Shown piece by piece: positions 9,701-19,123 of a stretch of DNA of 64,000 nt (within the stretch, counting starts at the first letter, position 1; the number at the start of each line of letters is the position of its first letter). Made by a program: the position numbers and the translations under genes. The notes beneath the pieces were generated by a model. The model was not told the origin of the DNA, ran no database searches, and saw only the letters and a program-made list of their open reading frames with translations. The DNA is from Adhaeretor mobilis (GTDB lineage: Bacteria; Planctomycetota; Planctomycetia; Pirellulales; Lacipirellulaceae), in contig NZ_CP036263.1 of the NCBI RefSeq assembly GCF_007741515.1, positions 4,885,178 to 4,949,177 of the forward strand, written 5' to 3'.

Positions 9701-12700
9701 AGTAAATAAATCTTGTCTGAATTTTCGCTGATCGTAATGACATCGAAATCCCCGTCTCGGTCATAATCGATTACCTCAAATGCGGTATGATCCCTGGAGT
9801 TGTCTATTGTTCTTTCTGTGAAGTCGTGCAAGCCATTATTCTCATACAAGGATACTTTTCCGAAGAATCCGTTCGATCCTGCGATGAAGTCGAGATCGCC
9901 ATCTCTGTCCATATCTCGTGCTTGTACTTTATAGACTTCATCGGTATCAAACGTGCTGCTGAGCGATAGCCTTAGGCTGAAATTCTGATGGCCATCATTT
10001 TCATACCATCTGATACTGCTCCTACTTGTAGTTACGGCCAGAACGTCCCAGTCTCCGTCGTTATCAATGTCTGCAACATCTAGCGTGTGAACGCTAGGGT
10101 AACTTGACTGGTTGTTTTGGCGAGTGAAGTTCTGTTCGCCGTCATTTTCAAACCATCCGACATCAGTTACGAAATCAAAGTCGCCATCTTTATCAAGATC
10201 GACCACTCTCACCGTGTCAGCAGAGTAATTGAACGCTAAATGCTCTACGAATTGCCCTGCTCCAAGATTCTCAAACCACACCACTGGCCCGTTTACTCTT
10301 GACACGATATCAATGTCACCATCCCTATCGACATCCGCTGGAATTATGAACTCGGCGGTTCCATTGCTAGAGGGAATCAGATTGGGTGAGGGGCTCAATC
10401 CCACGACAGTCAACGGTGTGTTGATGGTAACTAAGTAGTCCTCGATTTCTCCATCGGTTGCTAAGTCTACTATTCCTAACCCACCTGATGTGCTGAGCCT
10501 GAAACGCGCGTAGGTCTCACCTGACATCGCGTTCGACGGTACGCTAAACTGCACAACATTTTGTCCATTCACGACCTCTAGACTACCAGCTATCCGCTCA
10601 CCGGCACCTTGCCAGGAGCCATCGCCGTTGAAGTCAATCCAGGCATCAAGCCGTGCCCCTTCGGGTGCATTCTGTACTTCGACAATAGCGGTGGCTCCAG
10701 TTTGGCCCACGTGGAGTTCGCTGAAAGCCACTCCATCGTCGTCGGCACCGTCGCCATCGGCGTTTACTGAAGGCATGCCAGTCGTTTCGGAATCACGCAG
10801 TGTCCCCAGAGTTGGCCCAAACGGAGTGTGGCCCGTCGGTACGTCGGTTGGGTAAGGAAATGGTGCGTCGCCGTAGTCGGCAACTACGTCTGTGTTCTCT
10901 TGAACCAGATTCAGCGATACGGTCGTTTGATCGCCGAGAAGATAGTTCTTGTTCTCTTGTTCAGGTATCGTAATTTGTAGGTTCTTAGCGAGTTCCAGGA
11001 AGTCGTCGGCGATCGACGTGATCTGCAAGGAAATACTTGCTTCGTTTTCTGGAAAAGTAATCGTTCCTTCCTTGCCGGAGAACACGGTTGCACCCAAGAC
11101 CTCGTAGTCGACTCCATATTCGGCGTTTCCGTCGAATTCAAAGGCAATAACTGCTTCTTCTGTGAGAATGCCCGCGCGAGTAAATGTAATAGTTGCTGAA
11201 TCCGTTGAATCTTCTGACAGTTCAGAGATATTGCTTTGAAGCCCCAGCGTGAATAAGTAATTCTCAAACCACCTGACCCCTCGATTGGCGCTATGTCCGG
11301 TTAATAGGTCCAAATCACCGTCACTATCAACGTCCGCAACGCGGACTTCCCTCGCACTTAGGCCGGGAGGGAAAGAGATATCAGTAAAGTTCTGGCTGCC
11401 GTCATTCTTGTAATATCCAAGAGCGCCGGTATCTTTCTTTGCTGCAAACACGTCAAAATCACCGTCGCCATCGATATCCCCCAGCCGTGCTGAATCTGCT
11501 CCACCAGCTGTCGACGTGATGAGTTGCTTGGTGAATATTTCCTGGCCATCATTTTCGTACCAGAAAATGGAATCGCTGGCAGATTCGGCGAAGAGAAAAT
11601 CGATGTCTCCGTCTCGGTCTATATCAGCGACTGTCGTTTGACCAGCGCTGACGACGGTGTCATCGATCAATCGTAGGGTAAAGTCCTCATGTCCGTCATT
11701 CTCAAACCAGAGAATTTGGTCATCAGGAGCGTTAGAGACGCCGTACTGTCCTAAAGACGTTAGAAGGTCCAAGTCACCATCGCTATCAACATCAACAGCG
11801 ACCGTGGAGACTGGGCCATCGACCGTGGCCGTCACAGTCTTTTTCGTGAATATTTGCTCGCCGTTGTTTTCATACCATTCGATAGTATCTCCCCAAAAAG
11901 CGGACGCTATCACATCCATGTCGCCGTCGCTGTCGAAGTCCACGACATCGACAGAGCTAGCACCATCAAGATTTGAGGATAGAATCTGTTCTTGGAAGTT
12001 CCCTATCCCATCGTTTTCGTACCATGCAACGACATCGCTATTGTAGAAGCTAGCAACTAGGTCCAAGTTGCCATCACCGTCAATATCGGCAGTTTTCAAG
12101 GAGCTTGGGCCTCGTAGTGTTGAGATGACTGTCGTATTCGAAAAGCTTTTCTGTCCGTTATTCTCATACCATGCGATTCTTCCAGAGGTACCGTTTACAT
12201 ACCCCGAGATTACATCGAGATCGCCGTCCCCATCCAAGTCACCGAATTCCAGAAGATTATGTGATCCAGTTAGAGTCGTAATCGGTGATTCAATAAGAGC
12301 TTCAGCTGGCGTTGCTTCTGGCGGTAGAGTCGTCAAAGCATAGTCTTCTACCTCCCCATCATTGGCGATACCTCCCGGTGCCAAACCACCTTCTGTACTG
12401 AGGCGAAAGCGAGCGTACTTCCTACCGCTGAGAGAATCGGCGGGCACATCGAATTCCAGCATATTGTCTCCTTCGACAACACTCCAGCTCGCTGCAATTT
12501 GCTCGCCCGCACCTCCCCAACTTCCATCATTGTTCCAATCGATCCAGGCCTCGAGCTTTGCACCCGCAGGGGCGTTCTGCACATTGACGGTTGCTGTGGC
12601 GTCAAGTTGGCCGACTTGGATGGTGCTGAAGGTGATGCCGTCGTCGCCGATGTCGGTAGCAGCATTTGTCGAGGCTTGGCCGTCTAGCTCGTTACTTCTC

Positions 12701-15700
12701 ACAGCGCCTAACTGGGGCCCTTGAGAGCGATGGCCGGCCCCGTATTCAAATTTAGAGGTAGGGTACGGCAAAGGGGCATCGCCAAAGTCCCCAACATCGT
12801 TGTCCGTAATGGAAACTACGAGCGTGGAGTCCTCAGCAGGTGCAGAATCCGTCGGTACAACTTCCAAGTGAACAAGTTCTGTAACGTTCTCCAATAGAGT
12901 ATCGTCGACTACGACAAAATCGATAGTTATTGAATCGACGTTACTGGGAAAGTCAACAAGGACATGGCCATTTCCAGAATTTGTAATCCCGGCAAGTGTG
13001 TAGTCTTCCCCATAGATAGCAGTCCCACCTAATTCTATCCTTGCTGTCGTGGGTTCTGTGAGATTACCCTCACGAAACAGCGTTACAGAACCCGCTTCAT
13101 TCTCCTCTGACACGGCAAGTCCGCTCGGGCTGATTGAAATGGCAGAGTTCGCTTGTAGCGATAATTCGATTCCCTCGCCGGCGTCATTAATCTGAGCAAT
13201 GTCGAGATCCCCATCCCCGTCGAAGTCGGCGTGGACTAGCTGAAGCGGTGTTGTACTAATCCCTGGATAATATCTCGTATCGGAAGAGAAGTTTTGATTT
13301 CCGTCATTTTCAAAGACTATATAATGTGAGGGATCAATCCCTGTACTTTGGACAAGGTCGAAGTCTCCGTCTTGATCAAAGTCAACTGGATCGAGCCTTG
13401 GACTCGATCCAACAATCGACCAGACACTATGCTCAACAAAACTAAGTTGCCCTCGATTCTCAAACCATGAAGAACGCGGAGCTTCGTCAGGTTCGCCGGA
13501 AAGGCCCGGATAAGTGCTCGACAGGATGTCAAGGTCGCCATCGCGATCTAAGTCCACGACCGATACGTGAAGGGATACAAAAGGCGTGATCTGGTGCGAT
13601 TCGAAATTCAGGCCATTTGTGTGTTCGTACCAGTAAATTCCTTCGTTGGTACCAGAAATGAGATCGTTGTCGCCGTCCTGATCGAAGTCGACAGTCAAGA
13701 GAAAATCGATTTCGGAATGGCCGGCGACTACAGGGACAGGATCAAAGTAGCGCCCGCTAGCTATTGTTTGAGGGAGAATCTCTACTTCATAGTCTTCGAC
13801 CTCACCGTCATTCGCTGGTCCGACAGGGCTAAGCCGGGTGTCTGTGCTGAGTCGAAACCTAGCGTAGGTTGTACCAACTGCGGCATCATTGGGAACGTCG
13901 AAAGTCAATTGATTGCTTCCGCTAGTTACTGGCGCTCCTAATACGATCCACTCTGCAGCGTGTAGCCATTTGCCGTCGCCGTTAAAGTCGATCCAGCCAT
14001 ATAAGTAGGCCCCGTCTGGAGCGTTTTGAACTTCGACGTCGACGGTAGCACCTAGTTGACCGACCCTCATGGAGCTGACCGTTATCCCATCTTCATCTGC
14101 GCCGTCGCCGTCGGCTGTCGAAGAGGGAGTGCCATCGGCTTCCGCATCTCGTGTTGCACCTAGCGTTGGGCCGACGGCTGCATGTCGTGCTCCAAACTCG
14201 AAGAAAGTCGTCGGATAGGGAGAAGGGGCGTCACCATAGTCAGCAGGGCCGTTATTCTCAAACCAAGCGATCGTGTCGTCGAATGCAGACGCACTGAGCA
14301 CGTCCAAATCGCCATCGCCGTCAACATCAGCCACAAAAACGCTTTGCGCAGTACCAGCGGAGGTGCTAATCGTGTGCTTGGTGAAAGTCTGGTTGCCATC
14401 ATTCTTGTACCAGGCAATCGTGTCGTCGGATACAGACGCACTGAGCACGTCCAAATCGCCATCGCCATTTAAATCTGCCGCAAACACGCTGTGTGCTCCA
14501 TCAGCGGAGGTGCTGATCGTGTGCTCGGTGAAATTCTGGCTGCCGTTATTTTCGTACCAGGCGATCTTGTCGTCGCTGAACGAAGCGCTGAGCACGTCCA
14601 AATCGCCATCGCCATCCACATCAGCCGCAAACACGCTGCGTGCCCCATCAGCGGAGGTGCTGATCGTGTGCTCGGTGAAATTCTGGCTGCCGTTGTTCTC
14701 GTACCAGACGATCTTGTCGTCGCCGAACGAAGCACTGAGCACGTCCAAATCGCCATCGCCATCTAAATCTGCCGCAAACACGCTGTGTGCTCCATCAGCG
14801 GAGGTGTTGATCGTTTGCTCGGTGAAGTTCTGGCTGCCGTCATTCTCGTACCAGGCGATCTTGTCGTCGCCGGACGAAGCACTGAGCACGTCCAAATCGC
14901 CATCGCCATCTACATCTGCCGCGAACACATCGCGTGGTGTGCGGGCACTGGTGCTGATCGTGTGCTCGGTAAAGTTTTGGTTGCCGTCGTTCTCATACCA
15001 GGCGATCGTGCCGTAGAACGAAGCGCTGAGCACGTCCAAATCGCCATCGCCATCCAAGTCTGCCGCAAACACGCTAAACGCCACATTAGCAGAGGTGCTG
15101 ATCGTGTGCTCGGTAAAGTTCTGGTTGCCGTCGTTCTCGTACCAGGCAATCTTGTCATCGGCGGACGAGGCACTAAGCACGTCCAAATCGCCATCGCTAT
15201 CGAGATCCGCTGCAAATACGTCGGTTGCTCCGTCGGCACTGGTGCTGATAGGTTGCAGGGGGCTGAATTCTCGATTGGCTGTTGTAGGACTGGTGACGAA
15301 AACCGCGTAGTCCTCAACCTCGCCATCGTTGGCTGGGCCGGTAACGCCCAGTCCTCCTGCCGTGCTCAACCGGAATCGGGCATAGGTGGTGCCAGCAATA
15401 GCATCACTGGGAACGTCGAAAGTGAGCAGGTTGTCTCCGACGACGACGTCATGAGAGGCGAAGACTCGTTCTCTTGGACTACCCCACGAACCGTCCCCGT
15501 TGAAGTCGATCCAAGCGTCAAGCTTGCCAGCCCCTCCTTGCACGTTGACGGTCACCGTTGCGTCGAGCGCCCCGACCTGGATCGTGCCAAAAGTGACTCC
15601 ATCTTCGTCCGACCCATCGCCGTCAGCTACCGGTGAAGGGGTGCCCTCGGGTTCCGAATCCCTTGTCAATCCTAGCGTTGGTCCTACAGCTTCGTGCTCC

Positions 15701-15810
15701 GCACCACCATCCGCCAGCAACGTATCGTAAGGCTCAGGGGCGTCGCCGAAATCGCTCGCTAAGAGAAGGCGGCGTTCGAGTTGTTCTATTTTCAGTCGGC
15801 GCTGGATCAT
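6730..15810 (-). CDS. Giant multidomain surface protein (GEVED, FG-GAP/VCBS, Calx-beta, dockerin-like), 3026 aa
   Basis: The N-terminus MIQRRLKIEQLERRLLLAS is the LE-x-R-x-LLA export signature common in planctomycete surface proteins. Five units begin with (D/Y)FGDAP-type GEVED domains (each with GEVEDY near its end), alternating with long runs of FG-GAP/VCBS repeats (DxDGDGDLD followed by IxWYENxG), which are calcium-binding propeller blades. Three Calx-beta domains are interspersed (for example EYGVDYEV blocks). Residues about 2795-2905 form a dockerin-like pair (GDFDSNETIDGFDFLAWQRG and a second copy). The chain ends DQLLEEIFG. Expected location is the cell surface or outside, in adhesion or carbohydrate contact; this is family inference. 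The first blades (coding 14.2-15.2 kb) are nearly identical to each other, pointing to recent internal duplication. Confidence 0.9.
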   Translation of the reverse strand: MIQRRLKIEQLERRLLLASDFGDAPEPYDTLLADGGAEHEAVGPTLGLTRDSEPEGTPSPVADGDGSDEDGVTFGTIQVGALDATVTVNVQGGAGKLDAWIDFNGDGSWGSPRERVFASHDVVVGDNLLTFDVPSDAIAGTTYARFRLSTAGGLGVTGPANDGEVEDYAVFVTSPTTANREFSPLQPISTSADGATDVFAADLDSDGDLDVLSASSADDKIAWYENDGNQNFTEHTISTSANVAFSVFAADLDGDGDLDVLSASFYGTIAWYENDGNQNFTEHTISTSARTPRDVFAADVDGDGDLDVLSASSGDDKIAWYENDGSQNFTEQTINTSADGAHSVFAADLDGDGDLDVLSASFGDDKIVWYENNGSQNFTEHTISTSADGARSVFAADVDGDGDLDVLSASFSDDKIAWYENNGSQNFTEHTISTSADGAHSVFAADLNGDGDLDVLSASVSDDTIAWYKNDGNQTFTKHTISTSAGTAQSVFVADVDGDGDLDVLSASAFDDTIAWFENNGPADYGDAPSPYPTTFFEFGARHAAVGPTLGATRDAEADGTPSSTADGDGADEDGITVSSMRVGQLGATVDVEVQNAPDGAYLYGWIDFNGDGKWLHAAEWIVLGAPVTSGSNQLTFDVPNDAAVGTTYARFRLSTDTRLSPVGPANDGEVEDYEVEILPQTIASGRYFDPVPVVAGHSEIDFLLTVDFDQDGDNDLISGTNEGIYWYEHTNGLNFESHQITPFVSLHVSVVDLDRDGDLDILSSTYPGLSGEPDEAPRSSWFENRGQLSFVEHSVWSIVGSSPRLDPVDFDQDGDFDLVQSTGIDPSHYIVFENDGNQNFSSDTRYYPGISTTPLQLVHADFDGDGDLDIAQINDAGEGIELSLQANSAISISPSGLAVSEENEAGSVTLFREGNLTEPTTARIELGGTAIYGEDYTLAGITNSGNGHVLVDFPSNVDSITIDFVVVDDTLLENVTELVHLEVVPTDSAPAEDSTLVVSITDNDVGDFGDAPLPYPTSKFEYGAGHRSQGPQLGAVRSNELDGQASTNAATDIGDDGITFSTIQVGQLDATATVNVQNAPAGAKLEAWIDWNNDGSWGGAGEQIAASWSVVEGDNMLEFDVPADSLSGRKYARFRLSTEGGLAPGGIANDGEVEDYALTTLPPEATPAEALIESPITTLTGSHNLLEFGDLDGDGDLDVISGYVNGTSGRIAWYENNGQKSFSNTTVISTLRGPSSLKTADIDGDGNLDLVASFYNSDVVAWYENDGIGNFQEQILSSNLDGASSVDVVDFDSDGDMDVIASAFWGDTIEWYENNGEQIFTKKTVTATVDGPVSTVAVDVDSDGDLDLLTSLGQYGVSNAPDDQILWFENDGHEDFTLRLIDDTVVSAGQTTVADIDRDGDIDFLFAESASDSIFWYENDGQEIFTKQLITSTAGGADSARLGDIDGDGDFDVFAAKKDTGALGYYKNDGSQNFTDISFPPGLSAREVRVADVDSDGDLDLLTGHSANRGVRWFENYLFTLGLQSNISELSEDSTDSATITFTRAGILTEEAVIAFEFDGNAEYGVDYEVLGATVFSGKEGTITFPENEASISLQITSIADDFLELAKNLQITIPEQENKNYLLGDQTTVSLNLVQENTDVVADYGDAPFPYPTDVPTGHTPFGPTLGTLRDSETTGMPSVNADGDGADDDGVAFSELHVGQTGATAIVEVQNAPEGARLDAWIDFNGDGSWQGAGERIAGSLEVVNGQNVVQFSVPSNAMSGETYARFRLSTSGGLGIVDLATDGEIEDYLVTINTPLTVVGLSPSPNLIPSSNGTAEFIIPADVDRDGDIDIVSRVNGPVVWFENLGAGQFVEHLAFNYSADTVRVVDLDKDGDFDFVTDVGWFENDGEQNFTRQNNQSSYPSVHTLDVADIDNDGDWDVLAVTTSRSSIRWYENDGHQNFSLRLSLSSTFDTDEVYKVQARDMDRDGDLDFIAGSNGFFGKVSLYENNGLHDFTERTIDNSRDHTAFEVIDYDRDGDFDVITISENSDKIYLLENDGAGDFVKHLITTEIDGPTSLFVSDIDGDADLDLLVASKDGSGVSILQYANSHEFLLVPVIMPDENNERDFVDAIAADIDQDGDLDLLAAPRFEDELLWYESIPDGVLASVTQTSITEDSGGVAKFIFTRTVNLKEQVDFQFQVGGTAEYGVDYEVSGATSYSGSSGIVTFAAAVATAEIMIIPISDDDFEDHETVTLELANIAGLIPFSQDLSAVQPTIIILRDEPVDYGDAPRSYSTDDLQAAAHAPIGPTLGLTRDAELNGQPSVASDGDGADEDGVTFSPIRVGQVDASVTVNVQNAPTGARLDAWFDFDGDGTFNGAHELIAARLDVIEGDNLVRFSVPTSINSGSTYARFRLSTEGGHSPTGFAADGEVEDYQVVLLPPASSGGAFSNQGQVGNSPIVGQILEAADLDKDGDLDLVTAGFELQLQWHENVGNGDYVTHDITPEAFSPSEMELIDFDRDGDLDVLAVGISYVWFENDGSQTFTSHMIAEVTRGASNLMAVDIDNDGDLDVLSTEEYSFGFNSLPARALWHENLGDGNFQTRQIATLDDYPFAEEHLAVGDLDNDGDPDLVVGPTDDFGRGLDWYENDGQGNFARHEITPTFPGTDRVWLPSRVNSTQLVDQNRDGNLDLVYTTSFGFPGWISGDGEGGFVHSGSIPSNSPFESSLIPLDVDGDSDLDWFYALPSSGSFSWYSNDGAATPRLNLEHELKTDAFYYDSLVLADFDIDGDIDALTVRAADKVVVWHENIAPDAGDFDSNETIDGFDFLAWQRGHGTSDNATREQGDADADGDVEADDLNDWRGTYGYEAPQPSADFNSYNGVDGHDFLTWQRGTTISFGAGRTAGDANLDRAVDGQDLAIWISSYGAQESLVDSSFALASATSANATLTENEPASAINLSPSKASLIDVALAFEWTDKKASRQESQILDLGHVIEPHSYPVSLEQAGANPTLASAEDSEIINPESPSDSEEEPWLSDQLLEEIFG
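14240..15260 (-). repeat. Tandem 147-bp near-identical coding repeats
   Basis: Inside the giant gene, a 49-codon unit recurs about seven times. The string gagcacgtccaaatcgcc appears first at about 14296 and again at 14443, i.e. 147 bp later, and continues at the same spacing to about 15180. Units encode SVFAADLDGDGDLDVLSAS plus about 30 more residues and differ by only a few bases. Older VCBS repeats elsewhere in the gene are strongly diverged. Confidence 0.85.
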
Positions 15811-16153
15811 GGTGTCCTTACAGCGTGTCCGTTATTGATCATTGAGAGCTCCATCGCTGGAAGAGTTCAACCGATGGTCGGCGGGAAGAGGCGATGGGCG
15901 AGCTATTGAAACCGGTCGCATTTGCGGATCACCCCATTCTAATGGGGGGCTTCGAGCTTCGCAATCAATCTGTGCCGCGGGTTTTCAACTACCGCGTGAC
16001 AATACGCGGAAAATCCCTGCTTACGAGCGACTTCTTCAACCCAAGCTCGGCCCCTGTTGATCGTAGCCCATTTCCTTCTCGTACTCCTGCCGTCTCTTGA
16101 GGTTGCCGAGCAGACGGCGCATTGACTGGCATGAGCGAGTTCCAGGCGATTGG
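15811..16153. other. 343-bp intergenic region, nothing recognised
   Basis: This lies upstream of the giant surface protein gene and downstream of the DUF421 gene, both on the minus strand. It presumably carries the promoter of the giant gene. No coding region, RNA or repeat was recognised. Confidence 0.4.
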
Positions 16154-16696
16154 TTAAGTGAGCATTTCGGAACCGATGACGTTCTGAATGAAATCTGGTT
16201 CTAGCGTCTGATTGTCGGTGGTAGTGTGCAAAACGGAAACGTCTCCGGTAGTCTCAAATACCACAGCCAAAATTTGGTCATAGTTAAGGGCATTCGCCTC
16301 TCGAAGCTTGCCGAACAGATCAGCTCGTGTAACATTTGCTTTGTCTAAATTCTCATCCAAGATCGTGCTACCACTCATTAAAAGGAGTGGCTCGTTATCA
16401 ACCAGCTTACTGAAAGTTTTGGATTTCCGCCTTAGCCACGCCAACAACCACTGACCCAAATAGAGCGAGGCAATAGCTAGTAATCCTATCAGCAAAGAGG
16501 GGTTCTTGAGAGCGATAGTGGAAGCGAACAACGAACCCACAGCAATCGTCATTGCAAAGTCGGAAGCTGACATTTTTGAGAAACTTCGCAAGCCTACTAC
16601 TCGGGTGAGTACTAGAATCGTTGCGTAAGTGATCAAAGCAGTAAAAAGCATCAGGGGTATATTTGCCCACTCAGCCGTGATCCATTCTGTGTTCAT
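16154..16696 (-). CDS. DUF421 (YetF-like) membrane protein
   Basis: A 180-residue protein with ATG at 16696 preceded by an aagga ribosome site. Residues about 15-35 (IPLMLFTALITYATILVLTR), 45-65 and 70-90 are hydrophobic helices. The segment VVGLRSFSKMSASDFAMTIA followed by VGSLFASTIAL is the conserved core of the DUF421/YetF family. The soluble C-terminal half (PLLLMSGSTILDENLDKANV, then TRADLFGKLREAN) corresponds to the family's cytoplasmic domain. Function in the family is poorly known; Bacillus relatives are spore or stress associated. It sits next to another small membrane protein on the same strand, in a region rich in stress-type genes. Confidence 0.85.
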   Translation of the reverse strand: MNTEWITAEWANIPLMLFTALITYATILVLTRVVGLRSFSKMSASDFAMTIAVGSLFASTIALKNPSLLIGLLAIASLYLGQWLLAWLRRKSKTFSKLVDNEPLLLMSGSTILDENLDKANVTRADLFGKLREANALNYDQILAVVFETTGDVSVLHTTTDNQTLEPDFIQNVIGSEMLT

Positions 16697-16728
16697 TGTG
16701 TTCCTTACTTTTTGAAATGAAATTTAGT

Positions 16729-17295
16729 CTAATAGGAACTGCTTTCCGACTCAGTTTCTGAGGAGTCCCGGACAAGGCCTGTATCCTCCTCTAGGCCAAA
16801 CGTGTGGATGATGTCACGGATCGCCGTGTAGAGCATCATCACGATAGATATGACCGCACCGGCCAAGATGGCAGAGAGAGTCAGCACAGTGTAGTAAGCG
16901 GTGCTGTACCACCAAGGGGGAATGTCATCCGATTTGGTAATCGGGATGCAGTGGATCACTAAAAACAAAATGGCCATAATAAGAACAAGCATGTCGTAAA
17001 ACGCAATTTCTTGGATGCGTCGGTAGAACAAAGGCTTCATTTGCAAATCTGAGTTGATCGACATCCCTAGCAAAGTAAGCATCAAGGCTAAAATCGTGGC
17101 AGCGGCGGTCATTACCGCCGAACACATAAAGCGACTCGTCGGCAGGATTGCTTCAAGGAGTACGCGTGCTTCGTCACTCGTCACACGGCCAATCATAAAA
17201 ACAACTCCTGCCATTAGCAGGGTTGCTACCAGACCAGAACCGGCCGCCACGCTCGCGTCTCTTTTCCAGCGCGAGTAATCTGAAGCTTCGCTCAT
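16729..17295 (-). CDS. Four-helix membrane protein of unknown function
   Basis: I prefer the ATG at 17295 (MSEASDYSRWKRDASVAAGS); the frame is open further upstream to 17397, but that extension is not protein-like. The 188-residue product has four hydrophobic stretches: about 18-38, 55-78, 98-118 and 135-160. It ends in an acidic, Ser-rich tail (DSSETESESSSY). I do not recognise a family. It ends 32 bp before the DUF421 gene on the same strand, so the two are likely co-transcribed. Confidence 0.65.
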   Translation of the reverse strand: MSEASDYSRWKRDASVAAGSGLVATLLMAGVVFMIGRVTSDEARVLLEAILPTSRFMCSAVMTAAATILALMLTLLGMSINSDLQMKPLFYRRIQEIAFYDMLVLIMAILFLVIHCIPITKSDDIPPWWYSTAYYTVLTLSAILAGAVISIVMMLYTAIRDIIHTFGLEEDTGLVRDSSETESESSSY

Positions 17296-17725
17296 CGTGA
17301 ACACGCCAATTCTCTGAATGTCTAAGTGCGGCATCAATGCATAGAAATAGCCTGATCGCCGGTACAGCGATGCTGTAGCAACCGTAAGGTTCGGCATAAC
17401 ATGCTAATCTCGGACCGCTCCGGCTGTGGAAGCTAACTCCTCATCGGACGGCGACTCTATCCCTGGAGCCGTCGAATCGGCATCACTCAGAGAAATCCTG
17501 ATCAGACATTTATTTATTTCTCATAAATATCTAATGCCGACTATTTCGACTGCATGGTCAAAGAACCACCACCCTGGGGTCAGCGAATCCACGCTCTGCT
17601 GGGTTAAGTAGACCTCTGACGCTCTCATTAGAGCTGCATCGTCGGGCATAGCATTTGCAAGCATCTCTTTCACAGCAATTTGTCTGGACCTTCCATTTCT
17701 CAACCTCGACCCCGCTAAATTTTCC
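17296..17725. other. Divergent intergenic region, about 430 bp
   Basis: This gap separates minus-strand membrane genes from a plus-strand membrane gene and should hold divergent promoters. I could not assign clear -35/-10 elements or any gene. Short frames here (17426-17611, 17521-17791) look random. Confidence 0.4.
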
Positions 17726-19021
17726 ATGATTGAAAGCCACCACGACGAACATTCCTCTCACGAACACGGACACGCCGTTGCCGCCGACCACGAGGAGGTC
17801 GTTACGAATCTCGACCGCCCCCCGCTTCTAAGTTGGGGCGCTATCCTCGGCGGGCTGGCTTGCATGCTGGCCCTGAGTTGGCTGCTCGGGCTCTTGGGGC
17901 TCGCCCTCGGTGTGAGTATTGCTGACGTTACTGATGGAGAAGCCGTGGGACAGGGAATGCTCATCGGGACTGTGGTATGGCTGGTTCTCACTGCGCTAAT
18001 TGCCTATTTCGTTAGCTCTATGTTGGCGGCCCGTTTGAGCGGGAAAGTTGATGATACCGTTGGTATGCTCCACGGTTTTGTCCTCTGGGGGGTCGCAACT
18101 ACCGTGGGCATGGTGCTCGGCTACTACGGCATAAAGGGCTTGCTGCAGACTGGTTACAGTGCTGTTGAAACAACGACAAGCGTCGTTGCAACGACTGCTT
18201 CGGGGGCAGCTAGTGGGGTGTTCAATGCTGGCGCAGCCGTAGTAGATGCCGCTGATACCCCCTTGGGAGACAACATTCAAGCCAGGCTCAAGCGACGAGC
18301 CGCCTCGGTGGTCGCTGAATATGAAGCCGAGGGTGGCGTGGAGGTCGATTCTGAGGAAGTAGAGAGCGCCATAGAGTCGCTCAGTGCGGATGACGTCCAA
18401 GAAATTGCCACCTTGCTAGTGCAGGGCGAGATAACTGCCGCACGAGAATCACTTGCCGATAAAACGGATCTCTCCACTGCTGAAATTCGAGAAATCGTGG
18501 AAGGCATATCGAATCAATTTGAGGAGCAGCTGGGTACCGACGAAAACAAGACGGAATTAACTGGCGATGTGGCGAATTCGATAAACCGCCGAACTGCAGA
18601 TTTCATAGCAGATTTGGATGCTCGGGGTGGTGCTGAAGTTTCTCAATCCGACGTATCCCAGGCCCTTGAAGGACTAACACCCGAGACGCTTCGCAGAGTC
18701 AGCATCAGGTTGTTCAACGGGAATTTGCAGAGTGCAAAGGATGTACTGGTGAATAATACCAATCTTACAACGCGCCAGGTGAATGACATCGTCGATGGCG
18801 TGAATGCGGACGTGTCGCGCAAAATTGAAGAATACCAAACTCAAGTATCCGAGGCCGCTGAGGCCGCTTCCACCTACGCCCAATCCATACTCTGGATCGA
18901 ATTCATCGCCGGTGCCCTTGGTCTAGCAGTGAGTATTTTAGGAGGTTGGCTGGGTGCCGAAACCTCCCGAACGTTGTATGCGGAAATTCACCATAACCCG
19001 CGTTTAGAATCGAGAAGTTAG
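17726..19021 (+). CDS. Membrane protein with two tandem helical repeats, function unknown
   Basis: A 431-residue protein. The N-terminus is His/Glu-rich (residues 5-24). Hydrophobic helices lie at about 36-62, 78-98 and 115-140, with a last one at 388-410 before a short hydrophilic tail. Between the third and fourth helices lie two homologous soluble segments, residues about 188-263 and 286-361. Each starts with a basic patch (RRAASVVAEYEAEGG and RRTADFIADLDARGG) and ends in an (ST)TxE/QIxxIVxG helix, so a domain was duplicated internally. The first part, WGAILGGLACMLALSWLLG, resembles YrzE/PhnA-like small membrane proteins. No enzymatic motif is visible. It is the first gene of a plus-strand series of stress-type small proteins. 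Confidence 0.75.
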   Translation: MIESHHDEHSSHEHGHAVAADHEEVVTNLDRPPLLSWGAILGGLACMLALSWLLGLLGLALGVSIADVTDGEAVGQGMLIGTVVWLVLTALIAYFVSSMLAARLSGKVDDTVGMLHGFVLWGVATTVGMVLGYYGIKGLLQTGYSAVETTTSVVATTASGAASGVFNAGAAVVDAADTPLGDNIQARLKRRAASVVAEYEAEGGVEVDSEEVESAIESLSADDVQEIATLLVQGEITAARESLADKTDLSTAEIREIVEGISNQFEEQLGTDENKTELTGDVANSINRRTADFIADLDARGGAEVSQSDVSQALEGLTPETLRRVSIRLFNGNLQSAKDVLVNNTNLTTRQVNDIVDGVNADVSRKIEEYQTQVSEAAEAASTYAQSILWIEFIAGALGLAVSILGGWLGAETSRTLYAEIHHNPRLESRS

Positions 19022-19123
19022 CCTGACCAATATCCTACAGTAACAAAGCACACCCCTCTTGTGACGATGTATGCAAACCGCGGATAAGTGCGTCGCAATC
19101 AACTTCAACACGAAAGTTTTCTC

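Noticed and set aside
14240..15260. CRISPR-like array
   Set aside because: The 147-bp period is in-frame coding sequence of VCBS blades, with no short repeat and unique spacer pattern.
14273..15636. Long plus-strand frames of 247 and 283 codons
   Set aside because: They arise from the near-identical 147-bp repeats of the minus-strand giant gene and repeat with the same period; shadows.
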